DNA from: Ulvibacter algarum
GTDB taxonomy: Bacteria > Bacteroidota > Bacteroidia > Flavobacteriales > Flavobacteriaceae
DNA length: 64,000 bases
Direction of reading: 5' to 3'
Assembly: GCA_947488905.1 (NCBI GenBank)
Contig: CANLBJ010000002.1
Span: 620,001 to 684,000 of the forward strand
A program made the translations under genes and the position numbers. Positions 52,219-60,766 of this stretch are shown one piece after another (positions within the stretch are counted from its first letter, which is position 1; every line of letters begins with the position of its first letter). Under the pieces are notes generated by a model that was given only the letters and a program-made list of their open reading frames with translations, was not told the origin of the DNA and made no database searches.

Positions 52219-55146
52219 TTAATATTTAACCTTTAAGGCTTCATAAATTACTTCTTGAATATTGCTTCTTAGATTACTACCTATAAGTTTTCTGTTTCCT
52301 GCATCTGGATAGGTACGGTTACTCATAAAAACATAAACAAGGTCTTGATCTGGGTCTGCCCAAGTAAAAGTTCCAGTAAAACCACTGTGGCCAAAACTGT
52401 TTAAAGATACACAACCACAAGTTGGTCCAGAATCTCCTAGTTGTGGTTTGTCGAAACCTACGCCACGCCTTACATTTTCTTCACAGAAATAACACGTATT
52501 AAACGCATCTATAGTTTCTGGCTTAAAGTATTGCTTATTTCCATAACTACCTTTCCATAGGTACATTTGCATTATTTTTGCTACATCATTAGTATTACTA
52601 AACAAGCCTGCGTGACCACCTACTCCACCAAGCATAGCTGCACCTTGATCATGTACATACCCTTGTACTACTTGTTGTCTAAAAACTTGATCATTCTCTG
52701 TAGGTATAATGGTAGATTTTGAAAATTTATCTAAAGGTAAATAAGTAGTATTGTTAGCCCCTAGAGATTCATAAATGTTTCTTTGCACTAGTGACTCTAA
52801 TGGAGTACCATAAAAGTCTTCTACATACTTTTTAAGCAAATAATAAGGTAAATCACTATACTTATAACCTTTTCTTGTTCTTAGTTCACTTTCTTTTATC
52901 TGTAAGTATATAGAATCTCGATATTCTCGTTTCATAAACAGGTTATTTGCTACGGGAACATCAAAATCTCCTTCTTTATTTTTTCTATACCATTTTGATG
53001 ATGGTTTTTTTGTGACACTATCAAGAGTGTTTACATAAAAAGGAATCCAAGCCTTTAACCTTGCTGTGTGCGTTAACATCTCTTGTAAAGTAATGTTTGC
53101 TTTGTCTGTGCCTTTATATTCTGGCAACATATCTTTTAGCTTTGTATCCATTGTTAAAATACCTCTATCATACATATCCATAATGATAGGGAGTGTTGCT
53201 AAAATTTTTGTTAATGATGCCACGTCATAATGATCGTCACTTGTAACCACGTCTTTTTCAGATTGGGTATGAAAACCAAAATTCTTATCATAAATCACTT
53301 TACCACTGCGAGCCACAAGTATCTGCATACCTGGAGCCATCTTCCCCCATAATCCTACTCTGGCAAGAGAATCTATTCTGTAATTTAATTTGTAACTATT
53401 TACTCCCACACTTTCTGGAGTACCGTATTGTAATCTTTTAATCAAACTCGTTTGTAAACCAGTTCCTGCAGGAATCTGCTCGTTTATACTTACAGGTAAT
53501 TTACCTTTTGATTGACGTGCACCAAAAATAATCTGAGCAGATAAAGACTGTGACATCTCGCTATTTTGATAAGACACCATAATAGTCTCAATCTCTGCCA
53601 TATTCTGTATTTGCAATAAAGCGTATGGACTTGTAAAGACATCAAGTATAACGTCATTAGCGATTGCTATTTCTTGTATCCATTGCAGTTCTTTTGCTGT
53701 AAACTTATAACTCTTCCAAGGGTTTGAGTTACTTTTATGAAAACCAATAATGACTTTGTCGTACCCTTTTAATTGTTTTAATAAAGCCGGGAGTTCTTTA
53801 TTATTAATGTGATCAATTCTATCATATTTCCGAAGTGCATCTAAGAAAGGCTGTCCAGAATCATCACCAAGGTTTACGTAAGCAAATTTTTTGTTTTTTA
53901 ATTCTTGAATAGGTAGATTGAGACTGTCATTCTTTACAACAGTGATTGCCGCCTCCATTGCACGCTCATAAAGTTCATCATCATATGGTGAGTTAAGTGT
54001 AGATACCAAACCATAAGGATTTACGGGTTGATAACGATGTAATCCTGCCTTAAATTTTGCAAATAAAATCTTCTTTACAGAGTGCGCTAAACGCTCTTCT
54101 GTGATCACTTCTTCGCGGTAAGCATTTACTAATAAGGCGTGCGCTTTTGGTATATCTTCAGAAATAAGCAAAACATCATTACCTGCTAAGAAAGCCGCAA
54201 GATCTATCTCGCCAGGGCTACTATAATTTGAAGCGCCTTTCATATTAAGAGCATCTGTAAAAATAAGACCGTTAAAGCCCAATTGTCCTTTAAGCATATC
54301 TGTCACTACATATTTTGAAAGACTAGAAGGAAATCCAGGACGATTATCTAAACTCGGAATATTAAGATGAGCTACCATCACACTGCTCAAACCGTCTTGA
54401 ATGAGCCTTCTGTAAGGGTATAATTCTACACTATCTATACGTTCTTTTGTAAAGTGAACCGTAGGCAATATTTTATGAGAATCTTGATCTGTATCCCCGT
54501 GACCAGGAAAATGTTTTGCATTTGCTATTATCCCAGCGCGTTGCATTCCTTTCATAAACGCAGATGCTTTCTCGCTTACGTTCTCCATATCTTCACCAAA
54601 AGAACGGTTACCAATAATTGGATTTTTTGGGTTGGTATTTATATCAACCACGGGAGCAAAATTAATGTGCATCCCCATACTTTTTGTGTGTCTACCTATG
54701 CGGTACCCAACTTCTTCTACTATTTTATTGTCTTGAATAGCACCCAAAGTCATATTATATGGATAAGCATATGTAGAGTCTAAACGCATTGCTAGCCCCC
54801 ATTCTGCATCCATGGCCACCATTAGTGGGTATTTTGCTGCGTTCTGATAATCGTTATTAAGTTTTGCTTGTCTTACAGGGCCTCCTTTTGAGAAAATAAT
54901 ACCACCTATATGTTGTTCTTTAATTAGGTTTAAAATTTTGTCTGTTTTCTCTTTTGGGTCACTAGAAAAAACATCTGCCATAAATAGTTGTCCTATTTTT
55001 TCTTGTACAGACATCTCGCCGTATATACTATCTACCCATTTTTGTTGATATGTGAGGGCATTTTTAACAATTAAAGGGTTTGCCTGTTGCGCAAACGAAG
55101 CGATTGAAGTAACTAAAAGTAAAGCTAAGGCAAGTATGTTTTTCAT
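52219..55146 (-). CDS. GH3 beta-N-acetylglucosaminidase (NagZ-like) fused to a serine beta-lactamase-like domain
   Basis: 975 residues. Signal peptide (about 1-19). A GH3 catalytic domain (about 35-370) has NagZ features: KHFPGHGDTDQDSH and LIFTDALNMKG. A GH3 C-terminal part (to about 570) is followed by a class C beta-lactamase/PBP4-like domain (about 585-970) with the SLTK (SxxK) motif in DVASLTKILA and HSGFTGT near the end. Such fusions occur in Bacteroidota and probably act in murein turnover in the periplasm. A CTTCGGAAAT copy is at 53826-53835. Confidence 0.92.
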   Translation of the reverse strand: MKNILALALLLVTSIASFAQQANPLIVKNALTYQQKWVDSIYGEMSVQEKIGQLFMADVFSSDPKEKTDKILNLIKEQHIGGIIFSKGGPVRQAKLNNDYQNAAKYPLMVAMDAEWGLAMRLDSTYAYPYNMTLGAIQDNKIVEEVGYRIGRHTKSMGMHINFAPVVDINTNPKNPIIGNRSFGEDMENVSEKASAFMKGMQRAGIIANAKHFPGHGDTDQDSHKILPTVHFTKERIDSVELYPYRRLIQDGLSSVMVAHLNIPSLDNRPGFPSSLSKYVVTDMLKGQLGFNGLIFTDALNMKGASNYSSPGEIDLAAFLAGNDVLLISEDIPKAHALLVNAYREEVITEERLAHSVKKILFAKFKAGLHRYQPVNPYGLVSTLNSPYDDELYERAMEAAITVVKNDSLNLPIQELKNKKFAYVNLGDDSGQPFLDALRKYDRIDHINNKELPALLKQLKGYDKVIIGFHKSNSNPWKSYKFTAKELQWIQEIAIANDVILDVFTSPYALLQIQNMAEIETIMVSYQNSEMSQSLSAQIIFGARQSKGKLPVSINEQIPAGTGLQTSLIKRLQYGTPESVGVNSYKLNYRIDSLARVGLWGKMAPGMQILVARSGKVIYDKNFGFHTQSEKDVVTSDDHYDVASLTKILATLPIIMDMYDRGILTMDTKLKDMLPEYKGTDKANITLQEMLTHTARLKAWIPFYVNTLDSVTKKPSSKWYRKNKEGDFDVPVANNLFMKREYRDSIYLQIKESELRTRKGYKYSDLPYYLLKKYVEDFYGTPLESLVQRNIYESLGANNTTYLPLDKFSKSTIIPTENDQVFRQQVVQGYVHDQGAAMLGGVGGHAGLFSNTNDVAKIMQMYLWKGSYGNKQYFKPETIDAFNTCYFCEENVRRGVGFDKPQLGDSGPTCGCVSLNSFGHSGFTGTFTWADPDQDLVYVFMSNRTYPDAGNRKLIGSNLRSNIQEVIYEALKVKY

Positions 55147-55246
55147 TGAATATGACAGGATTTAAAATAACAACGCAGAATAGCGACAAAAAGTGAGTAA
55201 AACTAGAAAAAGAATAACCGTTCTCTCTTACTAATACTTACAATAA

Positions 55247-55732
55247 CTATGCTAAAAAACGATTATGCCAACTCTCTGATGCTGGTACTTCCCAGTTTTC
55301 TAAGTACTCAGCTTTTGTGTTCACTAAGTTATTAAATACTACGGTATTCTTAGAAACAGACCTATTCTTTGCCATCTTTCTAAAATCTGTCAACGTTTTA
55401 TGAGCGATAAAATCTCCGTTATAAAATGTTACATTCATTTTATCCATCAAGTCAAGGTCAAATTCCTTTTCTAGTTCTTGTATAAAGTGAACAGAGGCAT
55501 CTATACTACAACCAGATGCAGAAGCGTTTGCTTGATTTAAACCAAACACAATAAAACGGCTATGCTTAACCTCAAAACCTGCTTCTAGGTTGGCACCATG
55601 TGCAGTCCATTGTGTTAGGAAAGTTTTAGTTTTTTCTTCGATTGCAGTTATTTCTTCATCAGAGAATTTACGGTTTGATTGATAAACCCAGATACGAGAA
55701 TCATCGGGAAGTGAATTAAAGTCTACTAACAT
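55247..55732 (-). CDS. conserved-type protein of unknown function
   Basis: 161 residues, soluble. RIWVYQSNRKFSDEEITAIEEKTKTFLTQWTAHG and a GCSIDASVHFIQELEKEFDLDLMDK segment suggest a small alpha/beta fold. Relatives are sometimes labelled ABC transporter ATPase, but there is no Walker A, Walker B or signature motif, so I do not use that label. It lies between the GH3 fusion and an Fe-S protein, co-directional with both. Confidence 0.7.
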   Translation of the reverse strand: MLVDFNSLPDDSRIWVYQSNRKFSDEEITAIEEKTKTFLTQWTAHGANLEAGFEVKHSRFIVFGLNQANASASGCSIDASVHFIQELEKEFDLDLMDKMNVTFYNGDFIAHKTLTDFRKMAKNRSVSKNTVVFNNLVNTKAEYLENWEVPASESWHNRFLA

Positions 55733-55809
55733 ATTCTTTTCTATTTGGGGTTATTACGCTGACAATCAAATTAAAAGTCAGATTCTTACAGAGAAATTCT
55801 CCGTTAATT

Positions 55810-56601
55810 TTATAAATCTGCTGCAGACGCAATCATTTCTGCTACATCCATTACTTCTATCTCGTCTTCTTTATTTTCTCCTTTTACACCGTCTGTCATC
55901 ATGGTATTACAAAAAGGACAACCAGCTGCTATTACTTCTGGTTTTACTTCTATAGCTTCTTGAGTACGCTCTATATTTATTTCTTTTGTACCAGGTTCTG
56001 CTTCTTTAAACATTTGAGCTCCACCAGCTCCACAGCATAATCCTTTGGTTTTACAACGTTTCATCTCTACAAGCTCTACTTCTAGTTTGCGTAGTAAATC
56101 TCTTGGTGCTTCATACTCTCCATTTGCACGCCCTAAATAACAAGGGTCATGAAAAGTAATTCGTTTTCCTTTAAACTTACCACCTTCTACTTTAAGGCGA
56201 CCTTCGTTCATTAAAGACTTTAAAAACTGTGTGTGGTGCATTACCTCATAGTTTCCGCCTAATTGTGGATACTCGTTTTGTATGGTATTAAAACAGTGTG
56301 GGCAAGCCGTCACTACTTTTTTTACCTCATAAGCATTCATCACCTCTATATTAGTAGCGGCTTGCATCTGGAATAAAAACTCATTACCAGCACGCTTTGC
56401 GGGATCTCCCGTACAGCTCTCTTCTGTTCCTAATACAGCGAAGTCTACGCCTGCATTATGTAATAACTTTACAAATGCTTTGGTAATTTTTTTTGCTCTA
56501 TCATCAAAACTACCAGCACAGCCTACCCAAAATAAAACTTCTGGTTGCTTGCCTTGGGCCATATACTCGGCCATTGTTGGGACTTTTATTGTTTCGCTCA
56601 T
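55810..56601 (-). CDS. Fe-S protein with two CCG domains (heterodisulfide-reductase subunit B/D-like)
   Basis: 263 residues. Two cysteine-rich CCG modules: VLFWVGCAGSFDDRA and VVTACPHCFNTIQNEYP, then FHDPCYLGRANGEYEAPRDLL and CKTKGLCCGAGGAQMF, ending AAGCPFCNTMMTDG. Such domains bind a noncubane [4Fe-4S] centre and transfer electrons in thiol-disulfide, lactate or quinone modules. The membrane Fe-S gene two places upstream is the natural partner. Confidence 0.88.
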   Translation of the reverse strand: MSETIKVPTMAEYMAQGKQPEVLFWVGCAGSFDDRAKKITKAFVKLLHNAGVDFAVLGTEESCTGDPAKRAGNEFLFQMQAATNIEVMNAYEVKKVVTACPHCFNTIQNEYPQLGGNYEVMHHTQFLKSLMNEGRLKVEGGKFKGKRITFHDPCYLGRANGEYEAPRDLLRKLEVELVEMKRCKTKGLCCGAGGAQMFKEAEPGTKEINIERTQEAIEVKPEVIAAGCPFCNTMMTDGVKGENKEDEIEVMDVAEMIASAADL

Positions 56602-56630
56602 ATTTAAATCTTAAAACGGATCTATTTTTC

Positions 56631-57065
56631 TTATTCTTCAAAAACCTGAATAGTCACTTCTTTATCTACAAGGTCAGTAAACTTTCCTTTGTAACGGGTT
56701 GCTTTTACTAGATGGTTGTCCACCCAATGATAATTTCCGCCGCGAGGCTTACCCATTAATAGACTGTGAAATTTAAAGCCATGTTTATTTAACCAATCTG
56801 TGGTTACTTTTCTGTGATCTTCTGTTCTTGAAGTAAAAAAACAGATTAAATGTCCTTGATCGTACCAGTTATTTAAGGTCTTTAAAGCATCTGGAAAAGG
56901 CTCGCAAGTAGCCATACGCTCTGGTTCTTCATTAGGTACGTCTTCTGTGATAGTACCATCAATATCTATCAAGTAATTTTTAACGCCTTCTGGCAATACC
57001 GGACTTACTGTTTCTCCTGCTTCTACTTTTGCGTGAAGTAAATTTTCTGCTTCTTCTTTGTTCAT
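56631..57065 (-). CDS. HAD-like phosphatase-type protein
   Basis: 144 residues. The HAD motif DIDGTI has Asp34 and Asp36; later FFTSRTEDHRKVTTDWLNKHG carries the motif II Thr/Ser and a basic residue, and HWVDNHLVKA may supply the acidic motif. The protein is compact, without a cap domain, as in LNS2/polynucleotide-kinase-like HADs. It is sometimes named phosphoheptose isomerase in annotations, which the sequence does not support. It sits between two Fe-S protein genes. Confidence 0.78.
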   Translation of the reverse strand: MNKEEAENLLHAKVEAGETVSPVLPEGVKNYLIDIDGTITEDVPNEEPERMATCEPFPDALKTLNNWYDQGHLICFFTSRTEDHRKVTTDWLNKHGFKFHSLLMGKPRGGNYHWVDNHLVKATRYKGKFTDLVDKEVTIQVFEE

Positions 57066-57107
57066 CTAATTCTATTCTAAAGTCAAAATATCAAAAATTG
57101 ACAATTA

Positions 57108-58415
57108 CTACTCATTTTTCCAGTTTAACCTGTCTTGCTGGTTAAAAGGCCAAGGTGCTCCGTTGTTTTCTATGTTTGTCATAGTAACGTTAAGCTCGTT
57201 TGGCGCAGCACTTTTCTCCATAACTAAGTATTGACGCATTTCCATAATAATAGATAATGGGTCTATACTTACTGGGCAAGCTTCTACACAGGCGTTACAA
57301 CTTGTACAAGCCCATAGTTCTTCTTCTGAAATATAATCTCCTAATAATTGTTTATTATCTGGTACAAAAACACCTTTGTTAGCATCTAAGTTTTTACCTA
57401 CTTCCTCGAGACGGTCACGTGTGTCCATCATTATTTTACGTGGCGATAATTTTTTACCTGTAATATTTGCTGGACATTCGCTAGTGCAACGACCACATTC
57501 TGTACAAGTGTAAGCGTTTAATAGCTGCACTTGTGTTAAATCCATCACATCACTGGCTCCAAACTTTGCTGGTACTGCTTGCTCCTCTCCTGCTGGTGGT
57601 GCTGCAAATGGATCTATGTTTGGATCCATCATCATCTTCACCTCTTTTGTTACTGCTTCGTTATTTTTAAACTGTCCTTTTGGTGTAACCCTTCCGAAGA
57701 AAACATTAGGGAAAGCTAACATAATATGTAAATGCTTTGAGAAATATAAGTAGTTTAAGAAAATAAGAATACCTGTTATATGTATCCACCAAGAAGCACG
57801 CTCTATAATATGTAGCGTCCCTTCTGAGGTTCCAGAAAACCAACTTGCAATATATTGTGAGATTACGTTTCCGTTATCCATTTCTTGAAAATGAACATCT
57901 GTAGCATTCATTATTAGAAACAATGACATTAGTACCATCTCAAAATAAAGGATGGCGTTACCATCATTTTTAGGCCAGCCTTTCATTTCGGGTGACATAA
58001 AACGTTTTAATTTTATGATGTTTCTTCTTATCCAGAAAACAATAACAGAAACTAATACCAATAAGGCTAATATTTCGAAAGTACCTATGAGCACCCCGTA
58101 AAAGCTACCTAAATAAGAAGAAAAAATACGGTGTGTACCAAAAAGGCCATCGATAATTATCTCAAGAACTTCTATATTTATAATAATAAAACCAAGGTAC
58201 ACAATAATGTGCATCGCTCCAGATACAGGGCGCACGACCATTTTTGACTGCCCTATTGCTATACGGCCCACATTTGCCCAGCGTTGCCCTTTATCTGAAA
58301 CAGATACGGGTAACCCAAGTTTAATGTTTCTAATAACTTTTTTAATGTTAAACGTGAAGTAACCAACTCCTACAATGAGAAGTAGTAAAAAGATAATGTT
58401 AGGTATATACTGCAT
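57108..58415 (-). CDS. membrane Fe-S electron-transfer protein (HdrC/NarI-like fusion)
   Basis: 435 residues. About five to six membrane helices in residues 1-240, with histidines that may bind haem, resemble the NarI/cytochrome b part. The cytoplasmic part contains two [4Fe-4S] clusters: CTECGRCTSECPANITG and CTSCNACVEACPVSI. With the CCG protein downstream it forms an Hdr-type pair that probably exchanges electrons between membrane quinone and a cytoplasmic donor. It is 3 bases from the MCE gene, so the operon is tight. Confidence 0.87.
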   Translation of the reverse strand: MQYIPNIIFLLLLIVGVGYFTFNIKKVIRNIKLGLPVSVSDKGQRWANVGRIAIGQSKMVVRPVSGAMHIIVYLGFIIINIEVLEIIIDGLFGTHRIFSSYLGSFYGVLIGTFEILALLVLVSVIVFWIRRNIIKLKRFMSPEMKGWPKNDGNAILYFEMVLMSLFLIMNATDVHFQEMDNGNVISQYIASWFSGTSEGTLHIIERASWWIHITGILIFLNYLYFSKHLHIMLAFPNVFFGRVTPKGQFKNNEAVTKEVKMMMDPNIDPFAAPPAGEEQAVPAKFGASDVMDLTQVQLLNAYTCTECGRCTSECPANITGKKLSPRKIMMDTRDRLEEVGKNLDANKGVFVPDNKQLLGDYISEEELWACTSCNACVEACPVSIDPLSIIMEMRQYLVMEKSAAPNELNVTMTNIENNGAPWPFNQQDRLNWKNE

Positions 58416-58418
58416 ATT

Positions 58419-59366
58419 TTATTTGTTAGGATCTTCTGGTTCTTCGTAGCCTTTATCACGTTTCCCGAAAAGAGAAAAGTGTACATAACGTTTAGGATGA
58501 AGTTTCATGTCTTGTAATAATTCTTCTAGTTGCTTAGAGGCACCTTCTAGATTATCGTACATTTTGTCATCTTTAAGTAGTTTACCAACGGTGCCTTCAC
58601 CATTGTCAATACTTGTCATGATTCCATTTAATTTTGAGATGGTCTCTTCCATTTCTCTCACCATCTCTCCTGTATTAATTTGAGCTAATGAGTCTGATAG
58701 TTTTGCGAAATTTTTTGAGGTAGTATCTAGATTTGAAATAGTAGAGCTTAATTTTTCTTTATTACCATCAAGAATTTCACCCATATTTTTAGAAATACTA
58801 ATAAAATTACTAGAAGTCTTGTTAAAATTGGCAATAGTTTGCTCTAGGTTTTCTCTAGAACGAGGATTAAGCACTTCTGTAAAAGATAATAGAAGTGTGT
58901 CTAGTGTAGATAATGTAGTGTTTACTTTTGCTTCAAGTGGGCCCAGTCTATCTGTAACCGCATCTAGCATCCCTTTCTCTATTATTCCAGGTAGTGTGTC
59001 TCCAGACTTTACAGCTGCACCAGAATAATCAGGAAAAACTCCTAAAGATTTTCCTCCCATAATACTGCTACTGTATATGCGCACGACACTTTTATCTGAA
59101 AAATCAAAGTCATTCTCTACATTAAACTCAACAACGAGTCTACCGCTTTTATCTTCAAACTCTATATCTGTCACCTTACCTACTACAAAGCCATTAATGG
59201 TTACAGGGGCAGATTTTGCTAATCCTTCAACGTTATCATATTTCACAAAAAACGTTCGGTTTTTTTCGAGCAAGTTAGTGCCTTGTAGATAACTATATCC
59301 AAAAATGAATAATAGTATAGCACAAATAGCTAAGATTCCTGTTTTTACTTCTCTAGATAGTTTCAA
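58419..59366 (-). CDS. MlaD/MCE-family lipid-transport protein
   Basis: 315 residues. An N-terminal membrane helix (about 9-27) and MCE domain (about 37-115; VKYDNVEGLAKSAPVTINGFVVGKVTDIEF) are followed by an amphipathic coiled region (about 140-285). It probably binds phospholipid in the periplasm as a hexameric ring. No MlaE/MlaF partner is next to it. The gene has a well-spaced promoter upstream and heads an operon with the Fe-S genes. Confidence 0.9.
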   Translation of the reverse strand: MKLSREVKTGILAICAILLFIFGYSYLQGTNLLEKNRTFFVKYDNVEGLAKSAPVTINGFVVGKVTDIEFEDKSGRLVVEFNVENDFDFSDKSVVRIYSSSIMGGKSLGVFPDYSGAAVKSGDTLPGIIEKGMLDAVTDRLGPLEAKVNTTLSTLDTLLLSFTEVLNPRSRENLEQTIANFNKTSSNFISISKNMGEILDGNKEKLSSTISNLDTTSKNFAKLSDSLAQINTGEMVREMEETISKLNGIMTSIDNGEGTVGKLLKDDKMYDNLEGASKQLEELLQDMKLHPKRYVHFSLFGKRDKGYEEPEDPNK

Positions 59367-59386
59367 GTTATTGCTTTTAATTCAAG

Positions 59387-59418
59387 CAAATTTAGTCATA
59401 AATGAGAAATAATTACAA
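59387..59418 (-). promoter_or_regulatory. Bacteroidota-type promoter for the MCE/Fe-S operon
   Basis: On the minus strand: TTG at 59416-59418, a 21-base spacer, then TAAATTTG at 59387-59394. Both boxes and the spacing fit the TTG-N(17-23)-TANNTTTG consensus. The box is 21 bases before the ATG. Confidence 0.65.
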
Positions 59419-59419
59419 C

Positions 59420-60562
59420 CTATTTATCTTGGGTTTTAAGAACTTTATCAAGATTTAACTTTTTACCATCTTTATAAGCCACAACAAAGCAAGTTGTATA
59501 CCCTTTTTCTTTAGCCTGAGTTTGCAATATTTTGATCTCATTGTAGTCTGAGGTATTTCCGTAGTAATACTTATATAAGCTTCCTGCTTGCACTCTGTCT
59601 ACTCCTTTTAACCCTTTAAAATTTTGAGATATTGTTTCTAGTTTATTACCAGATGCAGCAATTTGCACTCTAAAATCTATACCTCTATAAATTTTCTTTT
59701 CTGAAATTTTAATGGCTTCATCAATATCCTGTTCTGTGATTACTGGGTTCTGAAAATCATTTGTAGCAAGCTCAAGGTTCTTTTTATAACTAATAATACC
59801 ATTTGCAACCTGGGCTGCCATCTCTTTTCTTCCTTTCTTACTATTTATGTATTTACCTTCTGTATTGTTAGTTAAAAAACCTAGCTCTACAAGAACACTT
59901 GGCATATAACTGCTATGTAACACCCAGAAAGGGGCTTGTTTTACATTTCTGTTTTTACGCTTTAAGTTGTTTACAATATTGTTTTGTATTAAACCTGCTA
60001 GCATTATGCTCTGGTCTAGATATTCTTCTTGCATAATTGTAAGACCTATTAAAGACTCTGGCGAGTTTGGGTCAAAACCTGCATAAGATTCTTCATAATT
60101 TTCTTCTAGAAAAATCACTTCATTCTCCTTTTTTGCTGTCTCAAGGTTTTTTCCGGTTTTATCAATACCCATTACAAATGTCCCTACACCGTATGCTTGA
60201 GAGTGGTGAGAGTCGCAATGTATAGACACAAAAATGTCTGCATCTGCTTCATTTGCTATAGGACCACGCTCATATAATGTTTTAAAAACATCTGTTTTTC
60301 TTGTGTAAATTACTTTAAAATCTGGGTGAGCCTCTAGAAGTTTACCCACTTGCAGAGTTACATCAAGTACAATGTCTTTCTCATAAAAACCGTTACCTCT
60401 ATTACCGGGGTCTGTACCACCGTGCCCAGCATCGAGTACTACCACAAAAGGTTTTTGTGTTAATTTTGAAATAGTATCACTGCCAGATACGTCTTTAAAA
60501 GTAAAAGCTGTTAAAACAATTGAAAGGGCAAGTACTAAAAGAAGTGATAGTTTCGTTTTCAT
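59420..60562 (-). CDS. N-acetylmuramoyl-L-alanine amidase (Amidase_3) with SPOR-like tail
   Basis: 380 residues. Signal peptide (about 1-27). The zinc amidase domain contains VVLDAGHGGTDPG (His47), NGFYEKDIVLDV (Glu61), VSIHCDSHHSQ and VLVELGFLTN (catalytic Glu). The end (about 295-378; DFRVQIAASGNKLE, KYYYGNTSDYNEIKILQTQAKEKGYTTCFVVAY) looks like a SPOR domain binding denuded murein. It should act in septal cell-wall cleavage. It is divergent from lptD. Confidence 0.93.
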   Translation of the reverse strand: MKTKLSLLLVLALSIVLTAFTFKDVSGSDTISKLTQKPFVVVLDAGHGGTDPGNRGNGFYEKDIVLDVTLQVGKLLEAHPDFKVIYTRKTDVFKTLYERGPIANEADADIFVSIHCDSHHSQAYGVGTFVMGIDKTGKNLETAKKENEVIFLEENYEESYAGFDPNSPESLIGLTIMQEEYLDQSIMLAGLIQNNIVNNLKRKNRNVKQAPFWVLHSSYMPSVLVELGFLTNNTEGKYINSKKGRKEMAAQVANGIISYKKNLELATNDFQNPVITEQDIDEAIKISEKKIYRGIDFRVQIAASGNKLETISQNFKGLKGVDRVQAGSLYKYYYGNTSDYNEIKILQTQAKEKGYTTCFVVAYKDGKKLNLDKVLKTQDK

Positions 60563-60766
60563 AGGAATATAACGGAAGTTTAAAGTGCAATATTTTATAA
60601 GTTACATTATAATTTAAAGCCAAAAATTATGATTAATTTTGAACTTTCAATAACTGAGCCAAGATTAATCTGTTTTGATCTTTTAATGTAGTGACAAAGT
60701 AAAGAAATAATGTGATGCTCAGAAAATTTCAGAAACAAAAAAAAGTGCCTAAAACACTAAAAAATA

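Noticed and set aside
55247-55732. Label ABC transporter ATPase for the 161-residue protein
   Set aside because: No Walker A, Walker B or LSGGQ motif is present.
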